This document shows, piece after piece, positions 52,951 through 64,000 of a DNA stretch of 64,000 nt (positions within the stretch are counted from its first letter, which is position 1; every line of letters starts with the position of its first letter). The notes beneath the pieces are model-generated. The model did no database searches and was not told the DNA's origin. It saw nothing but the letters and a program-made list of their open reading frames with translations. Position numbers and translations under genes: made by a program. The stretch is taken from positions 1,805,501 to 1,869,500 of the forward strand of contig CP114498.1 of assembly GCA_027186245.1 (NCBI GenBank), read 5' to 3'. The stretch is from Coriaria nepalensis. Its lineage: Eukaryota; Streptophyta; Magnoliopsida; Cucurbitales; Coriariaceae.

Positions 52951-53865
52951 TGAAAAGATTAATTAGATTAGATTAGACTAGAGGAAGATTTTAGAGTATG
53001 GAATCTGTCTTACTCAGGTGTCGATGTATAAATGCTTGGACAGTTGCTCTAAGTTCGGGGTTTGTAATTCTTGTAGTGATTTGATGCTTGGTATATTGAA
53101 TGACTTCTTTGTCGGAGTTGAGCGCGGTGTTACAGATTCTTCCGGCTGTTAAAATTTGACACGTGTCATAATCAGTCGATCAAGCCATTCTTTGTGCACG
53201 ATGGTCTATACCGAAATGAATGGTCTTACGGCATATTGATTGAGCAGACATGTTTGTGCCTGCTGAGAAATTTCTGCAATTTTGAGGCAGTGATCACCCT
53301 TCAATTGCCTCAATTCCTTACTGCAAGGAATGGCCACTGAGTTGAAACTCCGATATGCAGATGGAGAAGAAATTGAAGATGTTGAAACCATTGAAGCAGG
53401 GGCGAACGACATATTGCAAGAAGTAGAGAACAAGACATTGCACCTGAATTAGACAAAGGCCCATAAGGTTTAATGATTTTATCGGAAGCCGATTTGGCCC
53501 ACTAAAGGGAATAATTTCTCAGATCTTTGAAGACGTGTGTTATGGCGTGCATGGTGTGAGCTGGTAGAGTGACCTGCAAGAATATGCATTCTGTTAGAGT
53601 TTGTTATTTGTCTTTTCTTTTATAATATAATCCGTAATCGGAAAAGAGAAATAAAATAATGAAATTAAACTTTTCTTCCTCAAAGTTTTCTCTCTAAAAT
53701 CTCAGCCCCATTTCTTAAGAAGTTCAGGCTTCTTAAGGAGTGCAGACCTGACTCGAATTTGGCCATCAACTAGAGCTCTCATTGCTTTATTCATTCCTTC
53801 ATATTTTCCTACCATTTTCCATTCTTTTTTCCTTCATTTACGTCTTCTTCGTTGAGCCTGCATTC
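52951..53865. other. Intergenic region, possible LTR before the gypsy remnant
   Basis: The first roughly 200 bp are probably the 3' UTR of the Vapyrin-like gene. The stretch starting TGTTAGAGTTTG near 53591 and continuing through a TATAATATAA word and TCTCTCTAAAAT to about 53710 resembles the end of a plant LTR preceding gag. No second copy was found in the window, so it is only a suggestion. The piece 53200-53450 has long reading frames on both strands but no recognised domain. Confidence 0.35.
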
Positions 53866-55430
53866 ATGGAAACCAAGAGTAAGAAAGCTAAAGTTCTATA
53901 AGATTTATTACAGTCGATTATGGATAGTCAAACTACTCGCTTAGATGCACTTAAGTTTGATGAATTTGATGTTATGATGAAACAGGTGTAGACTTGTGTT
54001 TGGGCAATATGATTTGCTTGGAACAAAACCTACCTCAAATCCTTTGGTGAAAGCTTATAAGCTTGATGGTAATGCTCCGCTCGATTGGATATTCTGGATC
54101 GAACAATTTTTCCAGTTTAATCAAACCCTAGAATCTCAACACCTTCAGCTCGTTTCATTTCATCTAGAGGGTTCTGCTTTGAAGTGGTATAAGTGGTTGC
54201 AGCAGAGTGGTCTTATACATTCTTGGGATGGGTTTTTGCGCTAGGTTGAGGTGTGTTTTGGGCCATCGGAGTACGAGGATCCTGAAGGTAATTTATCTAA
54301 ACGGATTTAGACATCCACTGTCGCTGGTTAACAATCGCGGTTTGAAGATCTGCTTACGCAGATGCATGGGTTATCTAATAGGTTTTTAAAAACTGCTTTA
54401 TGTCTGGACTGAAACCTGATATTTAAGAGGGAGGTCAGATTAAATGGGCATGTCTTTATATCAAGCTATAGATATCGCTAAGATGAATGAAGATAAATAC
54501 GAGGATATGCAATAAATGACTAAATCTTCGTATTCCTAACAAGTCTTGGTAGTTCATCTTATAAACCTCCTCTACTGCATACTCCTAATCTTCCCAGTAA
54601 ACCTTCCCCTGAACTTAAGCAATTTCGCAAACTCACCCTTATTGAAATGACTGAACGACAAACTAAAGGACTCTATTTTAACTGCGACGATAAATTTTGT
54701 CATGGGGATAATTGTAAGGGCAAATTATTCCTACTTTGTGTTTCTGATGCTTGTGTTGATTTTATGAATATTTCTGATGCAAACGGGGAACTTACTCTCA
54801 TGGATTCTATTGATGAGTTTGAACCTTTTGAGCCTTCCCCGGATACTACACCTCCACAATAAGCCTTCATGCCCTTAAGGGTGATTAATCCCGTAAGACA
54901 TTGCGCCTTACAGGTCAGATAGCAGCAACTCCATTATAAATTCTGATAGACAGTGAAAGTACTCATAATTTTATCTAATCTCGAGTTGCTAAATTTCTTA
55001 AGTTACCTTTTACTAATGATACTTATTTTGATGTGTAAGTTGGAAATGGAGAAATACTCCATAGTGAAGGTTGTTGTGCAAATACTACTGTCATTATTGA
55101 TGATAATCCATTCTAGCTGGATTTGTATATATTACCTCTTGAGGGTGCTGATGTGGTCTTAGTCGTTCAGTGGTTGATACTCTTAGGTCCTATTAATACA
55201 GATTATGAGGTTGTCACAACGCAATTTACTCTGAATGACTGTCATTATTTTGCATAGGGTTCAATCTCAACTACCATAACAGGTTGCTTGCTCATAATTG
55301 AGAAAATTGACTTTTAATAAGGGTATTACTTCTATGTTTCAATTGCTCACTTATCACTCTTCCCCTGATTTGCCCCCTGATATAGTGCCCTTACCTCCAC
55401 AATCATCAAATTCACTTTAACCCTGGAGTG
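53866..55430 (+). mobile_element. Ty3/gypsy retrotransposon remnant (gag to protease)
   Basis: Starting at an ATG (METKSKKAKVL, then a stop), the gag capsid signature appears at about 54060-54300: PLDWIFWIEQFF, LVSFHLEGSALKWYKWLQ, FGPSEYEDPEG. Next comes a segment like the gag linker (54600-54680, ERQTKGLYFNCDDKF, close to a CCHC-type knuckle but decayed). A retropepsin stretch follows at about 54900-55240 (ALQVR...; IDSESTHNFI, where the active site is normally DSGSTHNFI-like), then the linker before reverse transcriptase (about 55335-55400). Several stops and frame changes prevent expression. Reverse transcriptase and integrase are absent, so the element is truncated at its 3' side. Confidence 0.85.
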
Positions 55431-56713
55431 AACTATTTCATCGAGTAATGAAGAGAATGACAATTTATGATGTACCATACCTCAAACTTCCTTATGAATT
55501 CAACTTGACGGAGGACTAAGGCTCTGACTAACTAAGCAGATAATGAAAACCTCTTATCAACTTTCAGGAAGTGGCCAAAATTTGATTTGCTAAATCTTTC
55601 GGCTGTCAATAATTAAGTATTTCCTTAATATCTGAAATCACTTCATGCAACCTCGAACGATCAATAATCATGCAAGAAAAATGATCCTCATATTTCAAGA
55701 CTCAGGTAAGAGTAGGTGATCCATCTCTTTGAAAACAAACAAAAAAATGTTCAATTTATTTACATAAACAGACAGTTATATAGTAACTTGTAATTTTATA
55801 TCGTAACTTGTGAGATCTCTAAGAACACAGTTTATCATCAAGTAAAATTTGACAAAAAATGAACAAAAATTCAAAAGAGGAAATCAACATTTGACAAACA
55901 AAAATCAAAATCAAACTTAAAGAATCTTTCACATAAATCCTAAATTTCATTATAAATTCATCAAAATTAGTTCGTCATCTAACCATTTTCATAACAATTA
56001 AATCCCTAACTTTGATTAAAAAAAACAAATCATGCGATTTTCATCTTCTCCGGACCGACGTTTTTTATTATCCTCCATTAATGATCATGCGACTTGATGA
56101 GAAAATGAACTCGATTCGAACTTAGTCTGCATGGGTGTAAACTGGGTCCGATGAGAGAGAGTATTAGAGAAGAGGAAGTCAGTTTGATGAGAGAGAGTTC
56201 TAAAGAAATGAGAGAGAGAGAACTCGGTCCGAAATTTCGCTCTCGGTTCGAACTGGGTCTGCATGAGTGTGAGAGGAGGAAGATGAAGATGACCATTTTT
56301 TGTTTGGGATTTAAGGCTTTAATGTTAAATGGGGGTAATAATATATTTTTACTCTTTTTTTTCTTTTTCTTTTTTTGCATTTTATTTTATTTATATGTTT
56401 TTAAAGTCATGTATAAAAAAATTTGAAAGAAATGACTATTGAAATGAGAGTATATTATAGACTTATCTTTATAAAAAAAAGAAAATAAAGTTGCATCCTT
56501 TTTCTGACAGTAGGTGTAAAAATGGCATAAATAGAAAAGGGAGGGCACAACTGCAAGGATGAAAAAACTTAAAATTGGAAACGCTTCGTTTCGTACTGTG
56601 AAAGGGAAAGGGGTTGATAGAGAAGTCGGTAATACTACTAACCTCTAAAAAGCAGCATCGGATATAACTCCGCCGCTACTTCTCAGCTCCGTTTCACCGC
56701 CGTCTATCTGAAA
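55431..56713. other. Intergenic region upstream of the SAM50 relic
   Basis: No gene is seen. It is AT-rich up to about 56100. Then a region with repeated GAGAGAGA and TCGAACT-GGTCTGCATG words (56110-56280) shows a direct duplication: GAACTTAGTCTGCATGGGTG near 56116 and GAACTGGGTCTGCATGAGTG near 56250. A T-rich run lies at 56350-56380. The last 150 bp could be the old promoter of the SAM50 copy. Confidence 0.45.
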
Positions 56714-59241
56714 ATGGCAAGCTCGGAGGAGGAACAAAGAGAAACCCCTATCTTTCCTCTTCAAAATGATCAGGACGACCCTGAAAAAGACGACGACGAA
56801 GGAGAAGAGGACGATGACGATGACGACGACTATGAAGAACCGCTGCGTCGGAAGCCTGTTTCGGAGGAGTCTCGGTTGCGTGAACACAGGTCCAGGCTAG
56901 AGAACCTAATGGAGCGAATGGGGAAGGAAAAGGTCAAACTTTGAGTTCACTATGTGTTGATTTAAGGGAAACACTAAGACTAAGGAATCTCTGATTGAGG
57001 CTGAACTCGAGATCGTCAAGAACGCGGCGAGTATGCAAGACCTACTTGAGGCTGCGAGCATTTCCAGTTCCAGGCTTCAGAAGCTCGAGATTTTTTAATC
57101 AGTCCGGATCACTCTCGATTCCGGCCCGTCTGAGCTTCCTGATACTGCTAATGTTACACTAGAGGTTGTCGAGACCAAGAACCCTCTCGCTGGGGAATGC
57201 GGTGCTTACACTAAAGTACGACTTTTCTTGGCTCTTTCTTCTTTCTAAAGAGACGAAATTTGAATTTTTTTTTTTTTGGCAAATATGTAGATATGGATTT
57301 TCTGTTCTATACAAGTTAATTGTGGAAGAGGGAAGTGCTTGTAAGCTTAATCTACTTTTTGAGTTTATGAAAATGTGCATGAATTTGTGAGCAGAACAAA
57401 TGTATAGCCTTTGAACTCTTTCTAATGCTATATTACAGGCTAGATCATGGACATTTGAAGGTTCAGTTAAGTATAAAAACTGGCTTGGATATGGAGATCT
57501 ATGGGATGGTTCTGTGGCATACGGTCCTAGCCAAACATCAGAGTTAAGTGCTGGTGTGTAAATGCCCAAGCTAAAGGGGTTGCTGACCCCTTTCGTGGCA
57601 CGAGTATCCCTGCTTTCCCAAGATTGGCTTGAGTTTTCTTCATACAAAGAGCGATTGTTAGGCCTTTCGGTCAGCTTATATTCATCAAAGTATCATGATT
57701 TAATGTACAGCCTTGGATGGAGAACCCTAACTGATCCATCACAGATGGCGTCCAAGTCAGTAAGAAGGCAGCTTGGACATGGCTTGCTTTCAACTCTAAA
57801 GTACACATTTAAGTATGACAGAAGAAATTCACCTGTGAGACCAACTCAAGGATACGCTTTTGTTTCTACCAGTCAAATTGGTGGCCTTGCATCTGATCAC
57901 AGGAGCTTAAGATTTCTGCGCCAGGTCTTTTCTTTTTTATATTTTTTTTCTTCTTTTTTTCTTTTAGGTATTTATTTAATAATAATTATAAATTTTATTG
58001 TAAAAACCCACCACACCCAGATTCTAGTATGATAGCTGGATACTATTTAGGCTTTATAGCAAGTTCTCTGAACAAGAACAGTTGCATAATACAAAATCAC
58101 AATCACAATCTGTTTTCTAGAATGAAAAAGGTTTCTCTTGTTAGATGAAAACAAGCAATCTCACACTTCATAAGACAAAAAAGATATGAGAGAATTGTAT
58201 TTGCATGGTTAAACTAAATAATAAATCAAAATTTTCATCTGGGACTAACATGATGCAGATGAATTTGATACCCTTATGAGCCACTCCTTCTTGCTTCAAA
58301 TTGAAGTGATAGAGACCAGGTTTTCTTGTGTGTATTATATTTTTCTGTGTTGGAAGTCTTTTCATTGATGAAGGCCGATATCAATTACTTAATCTGTCTA
58401 GATTTCTTTCTTCACAGATTGGCTGTGTTCATGTTTATCCTAGAACTCCAGTGATCTGTCTTTTATTTCTTAAGGATTTTTCTTTCAAATATTCATCTGT
58501 AGGAGTTTGATCTTCGTTATGCTGTTCCTTTCGGATTTAGTCATGCTGCACTCAACTTTGGAATCTCTGGTGGTGTAGTTTTCCCATGGGGGGAAGGATT
58601 CTTGAACAAGCCATCATCCCTACCAGAGAGGTTTTTCCTGGGTGATGATTTCTCTCCAGTTTGCACCATTGGGGAGCCCACAACAGTATGGGGATTTAAG
58701 ATGAGAGGGATGGGCCCTTCTGAGCCAAGACGGCAAATCAAATATAAGATTAATGATGAAAACTCAAGCTCTCCTGGAAGAGACTTTGTTGGAGGGGATC
58801 TTGCTCGCACTGCTTTTGCAGACCTCGCATTTGATCTTCCAATTAGCTGGTTAAGAGAACATGAAATCCATGGACATGTTTTTGTTGGTGCTGGAAATGT
58901 GGCAACGTTGATAAAAAATGAGTTCTGGAGTTTCTCTTTACAGAAGTTTGTGGACACGTTTAGAAGCTCCCTAGGAGTTGGAATTGTTGTTCCAACAAGC
59001 ATCTTCTGCGTAGAGGTCAGCTATTCATTTATTCAGATACAATATAATGACAAGAATAAGAGAAAGAAAATGCTTGGGCTATTACTCATCTTCTCTCTTT
59101 TTTTTTTCTTTTCCTTTTCCCCTTCTTATTCTTATTCTAGCTTGGTTTTATGATCAGGGTAACTTTTACTACATGCTAAGGCAACATGAACATGACCGTG
59201 GAAAGAATGGATTTCGGTTTAGCATCTCTGCTCCATCATAG
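56714..59241 (+). pseudogene. SAM50/OMP85 outer-membrane assembly protein pseudogene
   Basis: Four exons match plant SAM50 (At3g11070/At5g05520-like): 56714-57215, 57439-57924, 58503-59015 and 59158-59241. Exon 1 has the acidic N-terminus and a POTRA region, exons 2-4 the barrel (WDGSVAYG, LTDPSQMASKSVRRQLGHG, FVSTSQIGGL, GRDFVGGDLA, final RFSISAPS). SAM50 inserts beta-barrel proteins into the mitochondrial outer membrane. Lesions: TGA at 56942-56944 where Arg is expected (RVHDV), one extra base near 56972 (exon 1 is 502 bp, out of phase), TAA at about 57097 in the IF-SVRITLDSG segment, and TAA at about 57559 just before MPKLKGL. Splice sites and introns are intact, so this is a DNA duplicate rather than a retrocopy. 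A barrel-only product from 57562 is possible but unlikely. Confidence 0.88.
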
Positions 59242-59826
59242 ATCCGAGCTTCTGCCTTTGGTTTGATGTTTCGACTTCAGTAACCATTGAGTGTTGGAAA
59301 ATTCAGGTCTTTGCAAGTATCATCCCATTCACTTCTCAACTCTCCTCCCCTGCTGAGCTTCCTAGTGATGGCAGAATAAACGAATTTTGATCATAATGTG
59401 AAAATAGGTGTGCCCCTGAACCAGCAGGCAGACCTAATTCTCTCCCGAGCATGCATGGAGAAGTTGGGAAAGTAACTGGAGCTTGCGGGGCAGAGTCAGC
59501 CAATCCCTTTTGTTTTTTTAATATTTGTAGATGTTACATGAACTTTTTCTAGGTTTTTCTACAATTTTCCATTTTGGAGAGAATGGGGCACTATTTGATA
59601 ATTAACATTCTTTTATTTTATCAAGAAATAGGAAGCATACTTGCTTTCAAGGCAATGTACTTACTACCATGTACCCTTTAGGTCCCTTTCTTCTTCTACG
59701 AAAATGAAATACATATAACTTAAAGCATGAGTGAGAACCCATCTTCAACAATCAGTGAACGCATTATTCATTTGAAATTCTGCACAAGTGTGTACACTTT
59801 TTTATGACATCTCAGATGTTCTAGTG
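59242..59826. other. Intergenic region between SAM50 relic and U-box gene (convergent)
   Basis: Probably former 3' UTR of the SAM50 copy and 3' UTR of the minus-strand U-box gene. No coding signal or repeat is evident apart from a short T run at 59512-59519. Confidence 0.45.
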
Positions 59827-61863
59827 TTATTGTACAAGAGTATGAGATGGAAAGCAGCACCTGTTAAGCAATCTAAGCAAAGCATCAGCCTTTCTCCTCG
59901 CCCTTAACGACCGATCAACAGCCAAGCTCTGAAGAGCTGGAACACTTCTCGGATTCATCAACAATCGCTTCGCCACCTCCTCCCCTCCATCTTTACACAG
60001 CCCCAAAAGAAGAGTAATAGCACTCTCTCTTCCCTTAGAAGACCCAACTCTCAAAAGATCGATAAGAAGACTAACCACAACTCTACTATTCCTTATCTCT
60101 TCTAACCCTTCATTACAGGTCAAAACCAGAGACAACACTTGCAAGACGCCATCCGTTATACCCGCCTTGTCATCCATTAATAGATCGATAAGAAGTGGGA
60201 CCGCCCCAGAAATCACGATGCTTGCCTTGTTAGCATTGTGAAGCGCTAAATTCGAAATTGCAGTTAAAGCATCTCTTTTTCCGGTAGAAGTGCCTTCTTT
60301 AAGAAGCCTTACTAATGCTGGAATGGCTCTAGGGCGAGTTCCTATAGTAAGCTTGAAATCATCCACCATGGAAAGGCTGAAGATTGTTGCAGCTGCATTC
60401 TCTCTTGCCTCCATTGTTTTCCCTGATTCCAAGACATGTAGTATGTTATCAATTGCTCCAGCCGATATTATCAAAAGCTTGTTGTTATTGAAAATGGATA
60501 GATTGAGCAATGCAGTGACTGCATTTTCTTGAGTTCTTGGATCGTTTGAGCCAAGCAATGCGACTAGGAACGGAATAGCTCCTGCCTCGGCTATTACCCG
60601 TCTATTATCCATGCCAGATTTTGCAAGTAACCTCAGCTTATAAGCTGCTTGTCTCTGTATATCAAGCGAGCCAGTTGCAATTTTCCCAACAAGAAATTCT
60701 GACGTCATTTTGACGGCATCACTAGCAGCTTTTGTCTCGGAAATGTGATCTATCCCTTTGCTTTTGCTTCTCTCCAAATCGGCTTTAGAACCATTTAATG
60801 AAACGTTGTTATCTTGACACCATTGTTGCATAAGGCTCTTTAGCGCATAATTAGGTATAAGGGCCATGTGGATTAGCCTTTGACCACTTTTCGGGCAAAT
60901 CTGATGATCTGAATCGATCCATTGGGAGATAGAGATTCTGTCATATGTGTGGCCGGATGATAAAATGACCGGATCTTTCATTAACTCTAGGGATATGGGG
61001 CAACGGAATTCATCCGGAATCGGAAGCAAAGATTCGGAAGATGAAGAATGGTTCAATAACTTCTTCTTACTTAAAGATTTATTCATCTGCTTCTGGATAT
61101 CTTCTTCTCTAGCTTCATGCCCAGTTTTTCCGACATTTACTATCATGGACTTGGACAAGAAGACTAAAGAGACTAGATTGTTTATATTAGACACCGCGAT
61201 TAGTCCACCTGTTCCGGCTTGCTTAACTGCTTCCGCCTCGAGCTTTGTGATTTCTTCTTCATAATCTATTAGGCTTTTTAATCCAATACTATTAAATATT
61301 TCTTCGACCTTTTCAATATCAATAATGCCTTTGTTCTTGCTATTGATCTTCTCATTATTGTTTTCCATTACTTCAAGAAGATCTTCTCTTCTATGAGTAT
61401 CTTCAGGGTCCACGAACAACTCGACCCGCTTAGCCTGATTATGAAGAAGCTCAACTTGCTCTCTAACATCATTACTCAACTTAAGCAAGCTTAGAGGTAA
61501 AATATCAAGTGCTCTTCCCATTTCCTTCTCTAATACAGAAAACTGATTTGAAATGAACTCGGATTGAAGTAAATTCCAAAGAGAGCTTCCATCTTGGCAT
61601 GAATTGATTACAAGCTTGGCTCTTCGGATCACGGAAAAAAGCTCGGTCAGACACAGAACGGACGACGGAGGAAGCGGGCTGTCTGCTTCTTGAATCTCTT
61701 CAAATAGAAAAGAAAGAATCTTGATCCTTCTCTTCATGGTTGAGATATTCCGTACCTGTAGAAAGGGAGTCATTTCCATGGAAGTGACTTCATTTGAGAT
61801 ATGGGTCAATGATTTTAGCAAAAACCCAGACGGCAAAATGCATGAGGAGTTCATAGTTGTCAT
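59827..61863 (-). CDS. U-box E3 ubiquitin ligase with ARM repeats (PUB16/PUB17/PUB1-like)
   Basis: One uninterrupted frame encodes 678 residues. Residues about 20-260 form the helical U-box N-terminal domain (UND). The U-box lies at about 283-350 (IPDEFRCPISLELMKDPVIL, GHTYDRISISQWID, CPKSGQRL), which recruits E2 enzymes. Armadillo repeats follow from about 390 to 660 (AGAIPFLVALLGSNDPRTQE, ENAVTALLNLSI, ARENAAATIFSLS). The proteins ubiquitinate targets in defence and receptor-kinase signalling; PUB17 and Medicago PUB1 are the relatives I recall, but the exact orthologue is not certain. The protein has two closely spaced Met (1 and 4); the first was taken. Intronless, no damage seen. Confidence 0.92.
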   Translation of the reverse strand: MTTMNSSCILPSGFLLKSLTHISNEVTSMEMTPFLQVRNISTMKRRIKILSFLFEEIQEADSPLPPSSVLCLTELFSVIRRAKLVINSCQDGSSLWNLLQSEFISNQFSVLEKEMGRALDILPLSLLKLSNDVREQVELLHNQAKRVELFVDPEDTHRREDLLEVMENNNEKINSKNKGIIDIEKVEEIFNSIGLKSLIDYEEEITKLEAEAVKQAGTGGLIAVSNINNLVSLVFLSKSMIVNVGKTGHEAREEDIQKQMNKSLSKKKLLNHSSSSESLLPIPDEFRCPISLELMKDPVILSSGHTYDRISISQWIDSDHQICPKSGQRLIHMALIPNYALKSLMQQWCQDNNVSLNGSKADLERSKSKGIDHISETKAASDAVKMTSEFLVGKIATGSLDIQRQAAYKLRLLAKSGMDNRRVIAEAGAIPFLVALLGSNDPRTQENAVTALLNLSIFNNNKLLIISAGAIDNILHVLESGKTMEARENAAATIFSLSMVDDFKLTIGTRPRAIPALVRLLKEGTSTGKRDALTAISNLALHNANKASIVISGAVPLLIDLLMDDKAGITDGVLQVLSLVLTCNEGLEEIRNSRVVVSLLIDLLRVGSSKGRESAITLLLGLCKDGGEEVAKRLLMNPRSVPALQSLAVDRSLRARRKADALLRLLNRCCFPSHTLVQ

Positions 61864-64000
61864 TCATTGGAGGAAGAAACTGTATGAATGATATGTTCTA
61901 GCGTATGTTCATACCTATAATACCAAAAAGAAAAGAGTTGAGGACTTGGTTTACTTACTAGGGGGAAACTTTGTTTAATGGAGACCAAGAATTATGTTAA
62001 TTTTCTATAGGGAAGAGAGATGTTATTGTAATGCAAGGTGTCTGGCATTTTGTATTTGTAAGAGGGAGAAAGGGCTTCTGGGTTGCTGCCACTTGGAGGA
62101 AGCTCCTGCATCCTCTCTTTTTCTTTTTTTTGGGTCAATCTTCCTGCTTCCTGCCAAATTTTATATTCACCATGCATCAACATTCAACATATATCCGTAA
62201 TTGTATAATACAAGATTACAAGCCTCCTCGAGCATTTTGCTCTATAAGTTTGACTTGTTTTTACAATTTTGAAATTTCTTGCAATCAATTATTGATATTT
62301 ATCTGTTTCATAAAAGTATTGGGTCAACTGATCCAATCATGTCTTGTAATATCAAATTATTTTATAGAAAAGGGTCATTGTCAATACAATCTGGCTGGTT
62401 TTTTTTATTGCCAGGAAGGAAGTAAGAAAGAATCTTTCAGACGGAGTGACTTGAATAAGTTCAACCATAAAGATCCAAAATATTGAAATTCACAATGCAT
62501 TTCTTTTTAACTTGCTTGTTCTTCCAGATGGTCAATTGGGTTCTCTCAGAAATTCACAATATCAACTTATGATCGATTGGTACGTTTAATTGTATTTGTT
62601 AAATTTAGTATTGAAATAAATCAATATACTGTAAACACTCCATCCAAAATATACTCGTAAGGTTTTTTACACTTTGACCAAGTCAATTGCAATATGTCCA
62701 ACGGTCAATTAAGTTACCATGTTGAGGGATATGTCCCATTTCTGAGCCATTTCTTGGATTGAGTATCATGTACGACTCTAAATTTTGCTATAACGTTATG
62801 ATGAAGCTGATAGTTGTCACTTGTCTTATGGAATATTAGCTCTAGACTCTAGCTGAGCATCATTGAAGCTTTTCTGCTGCATCGAAGATGTTACATCTAT
62901 TCACTTGGAATGGCATCTATGTTTTGTATGTGACGATTCCCTGCAATTATTCCCCCACTAATCTTTTATCTTATGTGTGAATAACTCATCGGCTTAGATC
63001 TCACTAATCATACATCACTCGAGTTTACTAGATGCACACTATAAAGAGTTATGGATGCATGCATCGACGAATTCTAGATATTCATGAAGTATCGGTTCTC
63101 AGCGGTAAAGATTATGCCACATCAGTACATGAGCGAAAGATATTGATATGACTTGATCTCAACGGTTAGAGTAGAGACTCGAGAAGGTAGCTGGAATGTC
63201 TTTCGACGCCTATCTATGTTTAAACAACCATTACTTCTATATCCCCATAACGAAGCCCATCGCAAAACACACTTACAAGTAAACAAACATTCACTAGAGG
63301 ATCTCAACAAGTAACGTTGAAACGTGCAAAAAACAAAAAACAGCGGGCGGAAGGTGGGGGGGGGGGGGGGGGGGGAAGGAAGGAACATGACACGAGTCAA
63401 GAAACAGTAAGCCACACTACTACTAGACTTCTAATAGAAGTATACTCTAACCTGAGAAAGTGATACTCCAACCTGAGAAAGTGATGGGACGACAATGCAT
63501 GAAGCAAAAAAGTAAAAAATCAAAAATCAAATCCAATCAATCTTTGGGCCGGCCCATACAAATCATTGCTCCATGCTTCTCACAAACAAGAACATATTGC
63601 AAGACTATTCACATTTCGATCTTTCATTTTCACATGATCTGTTACCTACACTTCAAAAGAACACACAAAAAAAAGAAACCACTTTCCTCTCTTGGAACTG
63701 TGTTTTCAGGACAACGACCTGCATTTTAGAACAAGTGGGTTCATGAAAGACCCCATTACCATTACCATTACCATCTCTAGCTCCCCTTTCCTTCCTTTTG
63801 AAGTGACAATCATTCATACCCTCGTGCCAATTCATAATACGCACACATAGAAAAAGCAAAAATTTGACTTTCATTTTTCTCACACAAGTTGGAGCACAAA
63901 TATTAGACATGATTTGCTTCTAGATCTTATCTTAAGCCTAGTATTATCATTACTAAGTGTTTTTAAGTCGTCGGTTCGTATAGACCGGCACTAGATGCGA
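61864..64000. other. Intergenic region downstream to the window end
   Basis: Upstream leader of the U-box gene, then AT-rich DNA without a supported gene. Notable are a run of 20 G (63356-63375), a T run near 62399-62407 and an ATTACC trinucleotide-like repeat at 63753-63772. The short frames at 63460-63729 and 63653-63910 have no recognised domain. Confidence 0.5.

Noticed and set aside
53206..53433. Open frames on both strands upstream of the gypsy relic
   Set aside because: Could not be matched to a gag, env or host family; reported only as intergenic sequence.
57159..57647. Minus-strand frame of 162 codons
   Set aside because: Crosses the SAM50 relic's intron 1 and exons antisense; no recognised domain.
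58541..59002. Minus-strand frame of 153 codons
   Set aside because: Shadow of exon 3 of the SAM50 relic.

Overview
This window is nuclear DNA from a dicot plant. The genes are split by short AT-rich introns with GT-AG borders (one GC-AG). Their predicted proteins match plant-only or plastid-targeted families: an AGL15-type MADS factor, plant-length SEC31, pheophytinase, plastid porphobilinogen deaminase, CYP86B, a Vapyrin-like protein and a PUB-type U-box ligase. Intergenic DNA is AT-rich, with microsatellites and decayed LTR retrotransposons. I could not identify the species. There are no rRNA genes, convincing tRNAs, CRISPR arrays or bacterial operons.

Layout: 0.1-1.9 kb AGL15/AGL18-like MADS-box gene (-). 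4.5-5.9 kb broken glyoxalase-I-family gene (+). 6.8-14.0 kb SEC31 (COPII outer coat, 22 exons, +). 15.4-19.5 kb old LTR retrotransposon on the minus strand with only a gag relic. 20.4-21.9 kb intronless receptor-like cytoplasmic kinase (-). 24.1-25.1 kb intact sterol/wax-type MBOAT acyltransferase (+). 25.4-26.4 kb small GIY-YIG nuclease-like gene (+). 27.1-27.9 kb truncated, frameshifted second MBOAT copy (-). 28.5-30.4 kb pheophytinase (-), head-to-head with 31.4-33.4 kb porphobilinogen deaminase (+). 35.5-39.3 kb serine carboxypeptidase-like gene (-), head-to-head with 40.9-42.7 kb CYP86B fatty-acid omega-hydroxylase (+). 43.0-44.7 kb HD-domain phosphohydrolase (-). 45.6-46.5 kb unrecognised basic membrane protein (+). 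48.4-50.2 kb Ty1/copia remnant. 51.4-53.0 kb Vapyrin-like MSP-ankyrin gene (+). 53.9-55.4 kb Ty3/gypsy gag-protease remnant. 56.7-59.2 kb SAM50/OMP85 pseudogene (+). 59.8-61.9 kb U-box/ARM E3 ligase (-). The last 2 kb hold no gene I can support.

The genes do not form one pathway; this is an ordinary plant gene neighbourhood. The most interesting arrangement is the divergent pair at 28.5-33.4 kb: an enzyme of chlorophyll breakdown and an early enzyme of tetrapyrrole (chlorophyll and heme) synthesis share about 1 kb of upstream DNA. From memory, the kinase/MBOAT pair and the SCPL/CYP86B pair resemble Arabidopsis neighbours (At3g51990/At3g51970 and At5g23210/At5g23190), suggesting conserved microsynteny. 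Three decayed gene copies (glyoxalase, MBOAT, SAM50) show recent loss of duplicates. Splice models were made by hand from reading frame, splice sites and remembered family sequences. No database search was run, and no clearly undescribed system was found.
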